Source of the DNA: Dactylellina haptotyla
Taxonomy: Eukaryota > Ascomycota > Orbiliomycetes > Orbiliales > Orbiliaceae
Reading direction: 5' to 3'
Assembly (NCBI GenBank): GCA_031310005.1
Contig: CM062383.1
Location: forward strand, 1,178,001-1,242,000
DNA length: 64,000 nucleotides
Translations under genes and position numbers: made by a program
Notes under the pieces: generated by a model
The model's database searches: none
Told to the model about the DNA's origin: nothing
Seen by the model: only the letters and a program-made list of their open reading frames with translations
In this document: positions 1 to 10,520 of the stretch, piece by piece
Position numbering within the stretch: position 1 is the first letter of the stretch
Layout: each line of letters begins with the position of its first letter

Positions 1-841
1 GGCGGTACCGGTGACGATGCCGGCGATAATAGCGGCAGAGAGGTGGATTCCGGTGGATTCCTGGCCGTTGTTGAAATTGTCGGCGAGGATGCGCTTGCCG
101 TTGCCGTATGTAAAAAAGTTTATGGAGCTACAAAGTAGTTTGTTAGAATAGGTAGACTTTTGCTTAAAGTAGTGGTATAGCACATACCGCGCGGGAACGA
201 CGCCGACAAGATTCGGTCCCAATCCCTTGAACAAAGCTCTCCAGCCTTCTAGTTTGTAAACCTCACTGCGCAACCCAGAATGTTAGCTTTGGTTCCTCCA
301 GTTTAGTTCCCTCTATTTTGGCGGGATAAATATTGGTGACACACCCTAATAGCTGGAATGTCTCTTTGAAATGGCGGAGCCCCATTCCCATCGCGGTCTC
401 GTGGCCAGTTAGAGCGGCATTCCTCGCCGCGATTCTGTTTCGGTAAAAGTCGCCTTGTAACCGGGTTTTCAGAACATCAAGCGGGGATGTAAGAATCGCA
501 GCGCTCATTCCACCGGCGCTATCGATATTGCAAAGGTGAAGTTAGCACTCAAATCCAATCGATGATGCTGTGGTGTAACCATCGCTGCGGGGTGTAATTG
601 GTTGGTGGCGGGGCAACCCGCAGGTATAACAGTTCCAAACGTACCCTCCCGCGATAAAGTGCGCAAAAGACCGGCCGACCAACGGGTTGGTAGTGTTTGT
701 GGGTTCGACATCAGGACGGGGCAGGGTGGCTCCGATCTCTTTGTCGATGGAGAGATTGCGGGGTTCCTGCGGTTCTCTGCGATGATGCGGTGGCGCGTGG
801 ATCGCCGACGGTGGCTCTGAGCTTGCCATTCCAAGACCCAT
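1..841 (-). CDS. RIM2: Mitochondrial pyrimidine nucleotide carrier, Rim2 type (partial, 3' end off window)
   Basis: Mitochondrial carrier family protein of the inner membrane; Rim2 relatives exchange pyrimidine nucleotides needed for mtDNA and RNA synthesis. Four exons are visible: 645-841, 345-518, 188-265 and 1-127, reading leftwards off the window. Joining them gives HFIAGGAGGMSAAILTSPLD followed by VLKTRLQ, which carries the carrier signature PxDxxKxR on repeat 1. Then come EVYKLEGWRALFKGLGPN, VGVVPAR and a YGNGKR stretch typical of the end of repeat 1 in Rim2. The Ser/His/Pro-rich N-terminus has no obvious cleavable presequence, as usual for carriers. The start at 841 is the first ATG in frame, and an upstream start is not excluded. 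The family is certain; the Rim2 assignment rests on the long loop and the YGNGKR motif. Confidence 0.82.
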
Positions 842-1686
842 GGCTGCGGTTTTTATTTCGTGCTCTCAGAAGGTGCTTGTCTTGAGGATGAGGGGACGGC
901 GGAGTGAGATATGGGTGGCAGGGTGGATTATAAGGTTCGGTACGTTGCTATCATCGTTGATACAGCGGGAGAGAACAGTGGCCGAGGGAGAAAGGCTCGA
1001 TTGTGGGTTTTGAGGCCGTTAGTAAAAAGGCGTGAAGCTAGTCTCGGTGTCTCGCAAAAATTTTGAATGGCGGCGAAATTTTTGGGTTTGCAGAGTTGGG
1101 ACATCCCCACATCCAGTTAGCTCCATCTCGTCCGAGCGCTCCCATTCGCCAGCCGGCGCTGATGCCTGCTCCGTCATAATGCGGGCATGACCCAGTTTGG
1201 CACGATCTCGTGGGTTTTCCTTTAGCTGGAGAATTAGCACGGGAATGCAGATTGGCGAACATTTACGGCACACATACACATTTCATAAAGAAATGGGGGT
1301 ATATTATATTTATATATTGATATCATGTCACGAGTACAGCGGGACCAGTAAGACACAGCAGCATATTCTCATGAGAGTCGTATCATGACTATCCATTATC
1401 GGCATTGTGGATAATTGACAGGAGGAGTGCAGGGGATATACACAGGCGCTATTCTGATAGCAGTCTAGAGTGGTGGTGGTGGTAGAATGGTAGAATGTGT
1501 GTGATCAAGAGGTATGACGGAGGAATATAAAGTCGTAGAGAAAACGCCGTTATGACCAAATGTGAAAAAGGGAAAAGAAGCTATATGAATAACACAAGAT
1601 AATATATAAAAAGCGAAAACAACTGGAGAGGAGCTTCTTTTCCCGACAAAAACCGCAAGAAGAGAAGGAGAGAGGGTGGAAATAAA
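842..1686. other. Intergenic, carrier 5' side to eL21 3' side
   Basis: About 845 bases upstream of the carrier and downstream of eL21, so it should hold the carrier promoter and the eL21 3' untranslated region. The short open frames here have no recognisable product. Confidence 0.6.
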
Positions 1687-2383
1687 TTAAATAGTTGTTT
1701 CGTATGGTAGTGGGACGAGGGTTTGCGGCTTGTTGTCCTCTGTCGACACCGTTCTGGCTTCCCTGGGGAGAGGGATCTGTCTCTTCAGGTGGACGGTCTC
1801 GCCGGCAGCCTTGGCGGCCTTCTTCTTCTCAGCGTTCTCCTTGACACGTCGGATGAACTCCTCACGGCACTTGGAGTGGTGGATGTGCTCGATACGGATG
1901 TTGACTCGCTTCTCGAGGTATCGGTGGCCGACCTTCTTGTGGACGATGACGCCGACGGAGCTCTTGGTGACGTTGTAGACGATACCGGTCTTTCCGTGGT
2001 AGATCTTGTGTGGCATACTGTTCCCGTCGATTAGTATCTTTCGCCGTTATTCTGAGAATAATTTCTATCAACTAACCCTTTCTGCTGAGCACCGTTGGCA
2101 CGGATGTCAACAATATCTCCAACCTATATATATATCAAAACCCAGAATCAGCCGTCTTGTTCTCTCGAGTGTCGTCTTTTATACATGTGTGTACAGCCGC
2201 AAGATCGTACCTTGTACTGCTGGAGGTAGGTCGACAGGGCAATCATGCCCGTGTTCTTGAACCCTCTGGCGAAGGCATAGCGAGTACCGGCTCGGAGACC
2301 GCCTGTATGATAACACCCATCCGTTTAGCTGACGCTCGACCTGATTCCCGGAGAGATTGGCCTGCCGTACCTGATTTACCCAT
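1687..2383 (-). CDS. RPL21: 60S ribosomal protein eL21
   Basis: Structural protein of the large cytosolic ribosomal subunit. Four exons: 2371-2383 (13 nt), 2211-2302, 2077-2123 and 1687-2017. The joined protein starts MGKSGGLRAGTRYAFARGF, continues YLQQYKVGDIVDIRANGAQQ and MPHKIYHGKTGIVYNVT, and ends in the usual Lys-rich tail, about 160 residues, the normal eL21 length. The 13-nt first exon encodes only MGKS plus one base, a common layout for fungal ribosomal protein genes. It is divergent from uS4, with 364 bases between the start codons, which suggests a shared promoter. Identification is secure. Confidence 0.97.
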
Positions 2384-2747
2384 TGCGTCGGATTAGAGTG
2401 TCGGATTGGGAGGGAATAAGGGAGTCGTTAGGTGGGCGGTGACGGAGTCGAATGGTCTGTCGGATGGTCGGTCGATAGATGCTGGTCGGATAGTTCGAGA
2501 TGTCGAAGGAAGATTTTGGTGGGCAGCAACACAATCCGCCTGCTCTGTCGTGCGGGCTTGGCGACCAGGCCGCTTTGGGCGTAGTGCGTGCGGCGTTGTA
2601 GGGCAGCGAGTGACTGCGTTTTTTTCTGCCCGCAACCACAAACCCGCAACATTTGCTCGACATCTCCAACCTCAACTCTCGATCTCCATCACGACGACCC
2701 TCTACCGACACCTCCCCACGGTTCATTCATAATACTAACCATCCAGC
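2384..2747. promoter_or_regulatory. Divergent promoter of eL21 and uS4
   Basis: 364 bases between two divergent ribosomal protein start codons. AGTGACTG at 2609-2616 (CAGTCACT on the other strand) matches 7 of 8 bases of the Homol-D box CAGTCACA, known from ribosomal protein promoters in fission yeast. TAGGGC lies next to it at 2599-2604. Function is inferred from position and similarity only. Confidence 0.55.
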
Positions 2748-3758
2748 ATGCCTCGCGCTCCGTAAGTCGACAGCCTGCACAATTAGAGTCGGGAAGAAAT
2801 TGGTGTTAACGTAAATCGATTGCAGTCGCACATACTCCAAGACCTACAAGGTCCCCCGTCGTCCATTCGAGTCGGCCCGTTTGGATGCCGAATTGAAGAC
2901 CGTACGTTTGAAGCTCAGAGGCGGATTCTGGACACGCATCCCGCAATTCCAATTCTACTTGAAATCCTCCTGGCACAAAAATGGCAAATTGGCTAACATG
3001 ATTATTTACAGGTTGGTGAATACGGTCTTAGAAACAAGCGCGAAGTGTGGCGTGTCCAACTTGTACGTTGAATATATACATGCCCTGAGAAGATTCCACT
3101 CCTCTCAGCCCATAAAGTCCACTCTTGTGCCTTCATGGCATCATGATGACTTGTGGTTAACAAGCGCGCCTTTTCGATATACATATAGACCTTGTCCAAG
3201 ATCCGTCGTGCTGCCCGTCAGCTTCTTACTCTCGATGAGAAGGACCCCAAGCGTCTGTTCGAAGGTAACGCTTTGATCAGACGTCTGGTCCGTGCCGGTA
3301 TCCTTGACGATTCCCGCATGAAGCTCGATTACGTCTTGGCCTTGAAGATCGAAGATTTCTTGTAAGAGCTCTCCCATCTCGTTAATTTTCCAAATATGGG
3401 TTTATATAATGTGATACTAACGGGCGTGCGTGAATACAGGGAGCGAAGATTACAAACCCAGGTTTACAAGCTCGGTTTGGCCAAGTCGATACATCATGCC
3501 CGTGTCCTCATCCGTCAACGCCACATCCGGTATGCATTTTTGTATAATTCATATTAGATAACAATTACTAACAAATGATACAGTGTCGGCAAGCAAATTG
3601 TCAACGTCCCATCTTTCATCGTCCGTCTCGACTCCCAGAAGCACATTGACTTTGCCCTGACCTCGCCGTTCGGCGGCGGCCGTGCCGGTCGTACCAAGAG
3701 AAAGAGAAGCAAGGGCGGTGAGGGCGGTGACGAAGAAGGCGGTGACGACGAGGAGTAA
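2748..3758 (+). CDS. RPS9: 40S ribosomal protein uS4 (S9)
   Basis: Small-subunit ribosomal protein involved in decoding fidelity and early 40S assembly. Six exons: 2748-2761, 2826-2901, 3012-3062, 3189-3361, 3440-3529 and 3584-3758. The product starts [18 protein letters not shown] and holds [20 protein letters not shown], the S4 RNA-binding segment ([20 protein letters not shown]) and a Gly/Glu-rich tail ending GGDDEE. Length is about 190 residues, as expected. Exon 1 is 14 nt and splits the fifth codon. It lies divergently beside eL21 and 0.6 kb upstream of eL37. Identification is secure. Confidence 0.97.
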
Positions 3759-4365
3759 ATATTTCTCCCGTAACGCCTTGTTGTCTTGTCTTTGTTTAAG
3801 CCTTTATTACATTTTTTTTCTCCATGTATATCATAATTCCTCTTTTCCCCTTAGAAGGTGGTCTCTTATTGCTACACTGGAGGGGGGTTATCATATCTCT
3901 TTTTCCACATTATTTTCTCTAATGTCCATATGAAAAGTCAATGATACCGACTGCCTGCTATGATGACAGCCAGGCCGAATTACAATGCATGAACCTCACT
4001 ATTTCCCGTGATACCCGCTCGACGAAGCATTCAAGTCTGCTGTAATATATATATTCAAGCATATACCAAAAATGGGAGTGCCCCGGCGATGCCCTTATCT
4101 TATCAATCACGTGTGCTGGTTAGGGCTCGCCCAAATCGGGTTGCTGCCACCAAACGGGGCAAACGCCCAGCAAAAGTGTGCGAAAGTCTCAACACCCAAA
4201 TTCGACCTCGAAGCACATCCCATTCCGACAACCCCCATCGACAACCCGACACCCAATCGACACATACCCCTCGACCTCCGTACGTACCCATCTCGATACC
4301 GCTCCTCGAACCCATTCAATTCTAACAGTCCTTTAACTTCAGATCCCGTCTCATAAACCGACACC
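3759..4365 (+). promoter_or_regulatory. uS4 3' region and eL37 promoter with CACGTG and TTAGGG boxes
   Basis: About 240-260 bases before the eL37 start codon are CACGTG (4108-4113, the Cbf1-type E-box) and, seven bases on, TTAGGG (4120-4125, the Tbf1/telobox core). Both are established regulators of ribosomal protein genes in Candida albicans. The first part, up to about 3960, is the T-rich 3' end of uS4. Confidence 0.55.
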
Positions 4366-5044
4366 ATGACCAAGGGTACCAGCTCTTTCGGCAAGCGCCA
4401 CGTTAGTGATCCCACAGTCACCATCATCAATATTCCGACCCGTCGAAACTGCTGCTCCCCTCTCCCTGTCGAATAATGGAATCTCTGTTTGAATTTGGAG
4501 CTATACTTTGTGGCTACGAAAATGAAACTTTGAAGATGTTTGGAATTGGGATTGGGAGATGGGAGGAGCGGAAGACATGAAGGAATCGTATTTGATATTT
4601 GGAGAACAGTAAAAGGCTGATGTATGAGGATGGATCATAGAACAAATCGCACACTTTGTGCCGTCGATGCGGCCGAAGGTCGCTTCACATCCAGAAGCAC
4701 ACCTGTTCATCGTATGTCAACCTATACACTCCTCGAATTATCATGATACTGAATATCATTCTAACATTCTCCTCAACAGATGCGGTTATCCAGCTGCTAA
4801 GACAAGAAAGTGTACGACATGACCTCTCTACCAGCCTCTATAACTAGTCCAACAAACCAGCGTACTGACAAGAATCTCCAATATAGACAACTGGTCCGAG
4901 AAGGCCAAGCGAAGAAAGACCACCGGCACCGGCAGAATGAGATACCTCAAGACCGTCAGCAGACGGTTCAAGAATGGTTTCCAGACCGGTGTCCCACACA
5001 ACGCCCACGGCCCCGCAAAGGCCGCTGAGCCTAAGGCCGAGTAA
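4366..5044 (+). CDS. RPL37: 60S ribosomal protein eL37
   Basis: Zinc-binding large-subunit ribosomal protein. Four exons: 4366-4401, 4641-4711, 4780-4811 and 4887-5044, giving 98 residues. The joined sequence begins [20 protein letters not shown] and has the CxxC...CxxC zinc ribbon (LCRRCGRR and CSSCGYPAAK). It continues [20 protein letters not shown] and ends AKAAEPKAE. The first intron (239 nt) is the longest and was checked by eye for a C/D-box snoRNA without a clear hit. Length and motifs match the family exactly. Confidence 0.97.
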
Positions 5045-5707
5045 ATTTGATGGATGATTGTTTCCTCTGTTGTGGCGCTATCTTTTCACCTTTTTATATC
5101 TTCCACTTTTTTGTGTCCATTACTCTATATAATGCATGATACCGATCCACCATCATCATTCGTTATTACTTTTTTTTTTCCGCTATGGAGGGTTCGCAAT
5201 GTTGTCACACGACCTTCTTGGGTAAAAAGGAAGACCACCCTCACCTTTTTTTAACGACCACCTAGATAATGAGCTTACGATGCGGGTGGGATATCATACT
5301 TTTCTCCTCCCTCCTCCTCACCCTCCAACCTCGGCCACCATCATATAACCTTTTCTGTCATGTACATTTTAGTCCCATGGGTTGTTCATTACTCCGTTTT
5401 TTTTATTTTTACATTCATGGATGCCGGTGTTCTTTCCATACAAGAAAATTAAGCCCGGATTGTCCTTTGATGCAAAAGCTATCCACCTTGTTCCACCGTA
5501 GGCCTGGTGTAAAAACCAAATAATCCAAAACCTGAAGTAACTATGTAATCTTATGCCCAAAAGAAAGAAAGAAAACACCGTATTGAAATGAATATAAGAT
5601 GCTACAGTACATCATGGGTATCTTGCTTTAAAAAATAACACACATACTGCCTCCCTATCTCCCCAGCCTTTCCCAGTCTATATGAATATGCACACCCACA
5701 ACCACGG
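5045..5707. other. Intergenic between convergent eL37 and SPC19
   Basis: About 660 T-rich bases holding the 3' ends of two convergent genes. No coding sequence or RNA gene is recognisable. Confidence 0.6.
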
Positions 5708-6302
5708 CTAAGCATTACTATAACTCATACTCTTCTTCACCTGCATCTCCTTCTGTCGCTTCTCCAGCTCCAACCGCTCAACAGTATACCCCAGCCGCTG
5801 CCTCTGCGCCTTCAGTTTCTTCAACTTTTCCGCGTTCGCGGCATCGTTACTCGCTGCCGCAGGCGGCGGTGGCGGTTTAACAACCGCTGCAGGTGCAGTA
5901 TTAGCCCCCTTCTTCAAGGTATTCGCGATCCGGGTCTCCAACAGTTCAGCATCAGCGATTAGTTTCCGCTCTTTCAGCTCGAGCTTATGGATGTGTTTTT
6001 CCGTTTCGCGGATCAGTCGTTCGGTTTCGGGCTGGATCGTCGAGGATAGGAGGGATTGGGCGGTTTGAAGGTCCGATTGGGAGATCAATTCGAAGTGCTG
6101 GGGTAGTATTACTGTCAGTATTTTTCTTTGTTTCTTATAACCGATATAGCGAGGGTATAAATATTGGACGTACACGATGCGAAGAGAGGACCTTGGAGAG
6201 ACGGGGGTAATCTGCTACAGCGGAGTCGAGGACTTCGATGGTAGTCTGTAGTGTCTCTGTGGATAGTGTCAGGGAGGCGACGCAGCCTGCGAGGGCGTTC
6301 AT
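5708..6302 (-). CDS. SPC19: DASH complex subunit Spc19
   Basis: Subunit of the DASH/Dam1 ring that couples fungal kinetochores to spindle microtubules. Two exons, 6174-6302 and 5708-6097, give 172 residues. The N-terminus (CVASLTLSTETLQTTIEVLD, then YPRLSKVLSSHRHFELIS) and the Leu/Glu/Lys-rich middle (KHIHKLELKERKLIADAELL) are characteristic of Spc19. The C-terminal third has a Pro/Ala linker followed by a coiled coil (KLKKLKAQRQRLGYTVERLE). The start at 6302 is chosen because the family begins a few residues before the conserved CVxSL motif; an upstream in-frame ATG exists at 6404. It lies in tandem with APC5, another mitotic gene. Confidence 0.9.
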
Positions 6303-6625
6303 GGCTGCGGCGGGGTGGGTTGGAGGAAGGTAAGGTGGTTGTTTTGATAGCGAGGTTTTGGCGGAGCTGGAGCTACAACATAACATCAACACGCGAGCTA
6401 ACACAGCCTAAGATCAAGTTGGTAAATTCCCACTCTCTTAGTTGAGTCTAGGAACGAGACTAGTATATTCAACAATCTCACAAGTTATCAGGAGAGAAAA
6501 TCACATTATGAACTCCAGTATGGTGTCTTTTGGATAGTAAAATCCACCCCGCTTGTAAATGCTCTAAGAAACACAAAACGCCGAATATATGCTAGAATAC
6601 ACACACTCCGCCCCCAATCTAATAT
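6303..6625. other. Short spacer, APC5 3' side to SPC19 5' side
   Basis: 323 bases that must contain both the APC5 3' end and the SPC19 promoter. No distinct element is seen. Confidence 0.5.
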
Positions 6626-9024
6626 CTAATGCCCTTTCTTCAGCTGTATACACGTCGCAGCAGCTTCATTTCTCAACTCCATATTCTCCAGTATATTATG
6701 CACCCTCGCCTTCTTATTCATCAATTCCGCCTGTGCAGCTTTATCTCCCAGTTTCCCGTACTCCACAAAGCACTTATCAATCATCTCCAGCGCGCGGCCC
6801 ATACACTCCGCCATCTTTTTCTTATCCTCCGTCACTTTGCCCGCCATCCCCACTTGCGCATCTGTCAACGTGTTCAGACATATCCCATTCAAATGCGCAT
6901 CCTCACACTCCAATATCTGCGGCATGATCGCATCCAGTAGAGCATACGCAACCGCGAACTCATGCAGTTGTATTAAAATATTCGCAAGCACAGCATTGGC
7001 AAGGTAGAGTATCGGCAGCAGTTTGGCCCTCCACGCGATCGCAGCCGCTCGAAGGGTAACGCTAAGCCCTTTAACGGCACGCCCGCACTTCGCCAACACC
7101 TGCGCTTTATTCAACATGACCCGTAGCCGCGATGATATGTCACCCTTATCCCGCTCTAGGTCCTCCGCGAGGGTGGTTAGGAGATCTAGCGCTTCCGAAA
7201 AGTTGCTACGTCGCATGTGCAATTGTGCTCTACACAGCTGTATCTCGACGACACACTCCGGCTCCGTACTAGAGGCCGCGAGGAGCTGTTGCAGGTTATA
7301 CTCTGCTGCTGCAAGGTCGCCACTATCCCCGTATTAAAAATTAGCAACGCTTATGTAGATAGGCAATATTATTATAGTATAACATACCGAAACAGCTCCC
7401 GTTTCAATCTGATAAGTCCTCCGTAGGTAGCCCAGTACTGGTAATACTTCAACGTCCTTAAATTCTCCGCATCGATATTCTCCAGTTTATCCAACGCCTC
7501 TTCGAACCTTCCCTTCTGCGCGATTAGGAACGCAGTCCGACACTGCGCCTTGACCAAATCTTCAACGGGGGCGTTCTTCCAATACTTCGTCAGGAACAAT
7601 TCACACCCGAGCACAGCGGCGTAGTTAACACCCAACCTCGTCCACACCGATGACTGCAGCACCATTTGCGAGCCCACCGCATTATTTATTCCCTTAGAAA
7701 CATTCAAATGTGAGCTGCGCAGAATACTCTCGAACGCGAACCCTAGGGATTCCGCATTCGTCAGCGCCTGCTTCGCTTCCGACAGGTGCGCCATAGACTG
7801 CAAATGGTGCATTCCAGACTCCTTCGCCTTCACCTTCAGAAAGCTCAACGACTCGCGCTCCATCCGCGCTGCGATAACCTCGGGACAATCCTGCGGATGG
7901 GCCTTGTGGAAGTGATACAACCATGAGAGCGCAAAGTTCAAGCAAGCGATGTCCTTATTCTCGCGAGCAGTGTTCACGGTCTCCTGCATCGCCAGGATCG
8001 ATTCGCGGTTACACCCAAAGTCGGCCTGGAGGATGGCTAGGTTTAGGAGTGCGTATTGGTAGAATGTTCGGTCACGGGTGTGCATTGTGTAGTCGAAGTA
8101 TTGGTGGAGGCACTCGAAGGAACCCTGGTAGTCACCAGAGCGCCAGGCGTTGAGGAACTCGACGTAGTATTGTAAATTGGGCTTGGACGCTCTACTGTCC
8201 AGGATGGCTTTGAGTGAGTTTTGCATCTGCTCGGGGACACGGGTGCCGAGGCGTTGCATGCAGTCGACTTGGAATTCGAGGAGTTTCTCGACGTCGTCGA
8301 CGGAGACCATGCCGTGTGCCTTTTCGCCCTGATGTTTCATGTCGTCGACGGCGCCATAGAGGTGGCGGACGAGCGGATGATCGGCGGGGAGACCAGCGAG
8401 GAACTTGTCGTGGTGGGTTTCAACTGGACCTACCCCGCCCGTAGAGTGGACGAGACTGAGGTTTCGTTTCTTCCATTGGGGGAGAGTCGGTTCGCGGTAG
8501 GCTATGAAGCCCTGCCAGAGCTGGGTGGCTTCGGCGAAGGGCATGCGAGAGAACTCTAGGGTGGCCCTGCGGATGAACGCTCCGATAACGCTGTTTCTGG
8601 TGAAAAGACTCTTCTCGCCTTGACTGCGGATGTAGGTTTTCTCTGCCTTCTTAGGGTCAGCGAGGTAGGTTTCGAGGTTGACGACAAAGTCATGGAGGGC
8701 ATCGTAGGAATTGAGTTCCCATAGCTTCTTGAGAAGGAGGTCGTAGATTGTGCGGCCGGTGACGGCGGATTGTTCCAGGACGGTGAGCTTCTGGAGAGCT
8801 TCGAGGGATATGACGGTGGGGGGTGGGGAGCCGTGGGCGGAGAGCTGGCCGCGGTTGGCGATGAGATGCTGGAGAACGAAGGTGAGGACGGGGATGATTG
8901 AAGGAGAGGGTATGCGGTTCTCGGTGTAGAGGGTGATGAGGGCGAGGAGGGCGAGCTTGCCCGGGGTCAGGTAGCGGCCCGTGGTGGGGTCTCGAGGAAG
9001 GCGGGACGCAGCATGGTTCTGCAT
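6626..9024 (-). CDS. APC5: Anaphase-promoting complex subunit 5
   Basis: Scaffold subunit of the APC/C ubiquitin ligase that drives the metaphase-anaphase transition. Two exons, 7388-9024 and 6626-7322, give 777 residues, close to the human length of about 755. The start (MQNHAASRLPRDPTTGRYLT) leads into PGKLALLALITLY, the conserved Apc5 N-terminal signature. The rest is helical TPR-like repeats, including a block near residue 310 (YQGSFECLHQYFDYTMHTRD) that matches the Apc5 TPR region. The single intron splits an Arg codon. It is divergent from the SelK-like gene. Confidence 0.88.
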
Positions 9025-9587
9025 TGTTAGACAGCAGCCGTTGCGAGACTACTGCTATCGACGGACAGCTTCCAGCATTCTTGGCCAGCAGAGAGCGGTA
9101 GCTGGCAAGTAATTGACCCGGCGCTGTTACCCAGGTTAGCAATGCTACAAAGCAGCGATGATGATGGTGATGGTGGAGATGGTGGTTCACAGACCTGTGA
9201 TGATGGTTGGTGGTGTAGTTGGGGCGCGTTGGAGTGATGTCGTTTGTGTGACCAAAACAGACCCGATTTCTATGGACCTCTCTACATTTACATGCAAATA
9301 TATTCAAATATATTCATTATAGCCTAGGACATATATATATCTGCTTCGCACGTATAACAGTATACTATCTAGTATCCGATATCATATCCATGGCTTATAT
9401 AAACATCATAAACCTCGTCTTGAATTTATGCAGTAAAGTTGAATTGGGTTGGCCTGTTCTGTGCCACAATTTAGGCGACGGCTAAGCTCATCGCTCGCCC
9501 ATCTTGCCAGAACTCCCCTTCAACCTCCATTCCCAATCCACCAACCTCCCGTCGAACCCTCCACTCCGCGAGAAACAACCTCCCAAG
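9025..9587. promoter_or_regulatory. Divergent promoter region of APC5 and the SelK-like gene
   Basis: 563 bases between divergent start codons. It contains a run rich in GATGGTG triplets on the + strand around 9158-9187. No specific factor site stands out. Confidence 0.5.
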
Positions 9588-10092
9588 ATGTCGGCCCCGA
9601 ATAACAATACCAACAAGAGCGGAAACACCTACCTCTCAAACGGCCAGGTGCTCACCAGGTTCGCCTACTTCCCTTTCTCTGCGCCTTACTTTCGTTGTAG
9701 GAGTCTAGTCACTTACCAACATGACATGTATAGCCCGCCGCTCACCGCACGAATTACCCGCTTCTCCGAGTCCGCAATCCAGTTCTTCGGACTCTACTTT
9801 GTCTCCCTGCTCTCGGTACTTTCCCCCCCTCTTTATACACATCTCTTCTTTTCATTAGCTGGAAGCATATGCTAATCTACACTAGTTCGACGCATACTCC
9901 GCCGCCGAGAACTCCTCCTTCGCAACCCAGAACAACACGTCAATGCAGGGTAGCGGTGCCAGAACCAGCGGTGGCAGCACCGGGTTTGGTGGTGGAAGCG
10001 GAAGCGGTGGCAGACCAGACCCCCGCGGTCCCGGACAACGGCTCGGAACTATCGATCAAGTCAGGGGACCGGAGTGCGGAAGCTGTAAATAA
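9588..10092 (+). CDS. Selenoprotein K/S1-like ER membrane protein, cysteine form
   Basis: Three exons, 9588-9658, 9734-9815 and 9886-10092, give 119 residues. The N-terminal NTYLSNGQVL matches the TYISNGQVL start of animal selenoprotein K. A single hydrophobic helix follows (residues about 36-51), then a Gly/Ser/Arg-rich cytosolic tail with DPRGPGQRLGTIDQVRGP, the counterpart of the SelK GRINHLRGP block. The tail ends ECGSCK, with Cys115 and Cys118 near where vertebrate SelK carries selenocysteine. SelK acts in the ER membrane in ERAD (binding p97) and as a cofactor for protein palmitoylation; a similar role here is inferred. The first donor, GTTCGC, is non-consensus but the frame and family alignment support it. 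Confidence 0.75.
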
Positions 10093-10520
10093 AATATCCT
10101 CAAAATCATAGACGAATGGAACTCGTTGGGACTTTATCTTCATTTTGTACGATATCTTTTTTGGAAGGTTTTAGACCGTTTTTATCGGGGAGCACGGGAA
10201 AGATTTACAGGAGTAAACGGGGCCCTTGCAAGCAGTATTCACTAGGCGAGATTCGAATAGCATTCATTGTCAATTTTTATATCCAAAAATATATCGTGCA
10301 ACTCTAGCAATTCACACTTCTGGGAGCTAAAGAGTTCAAAAGCTAGTCATGAGGTTCAAGAATTATAGGATTACGTCTCCACCAACTACTATCGCTATAA
10401 TTAAAACTACAAAAGGGTCAAAAACGACATCTAGGTATCCGACATTACGTAAGAACAAAAAAAAAAGCATACCATGATAAAAACCGCAACATAACGCCTC
10501 GACACCTATACCGCAACCAA
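10093..10520. other. Intergenic between convergent genes
   Basis: Mainly the 3' ends of the SelK-like gene and the following minus-strand gene, AT-rich near 10,250-10,480. No gene is seen. Confidence 0.5.

Noticed and set aside
4402-4640. Intronic C/D-box snoRNA in the first eL37 intron
   Set aside because: ATGAGGA and CTGA occur, but not in C-then-D order with terminal pairing.
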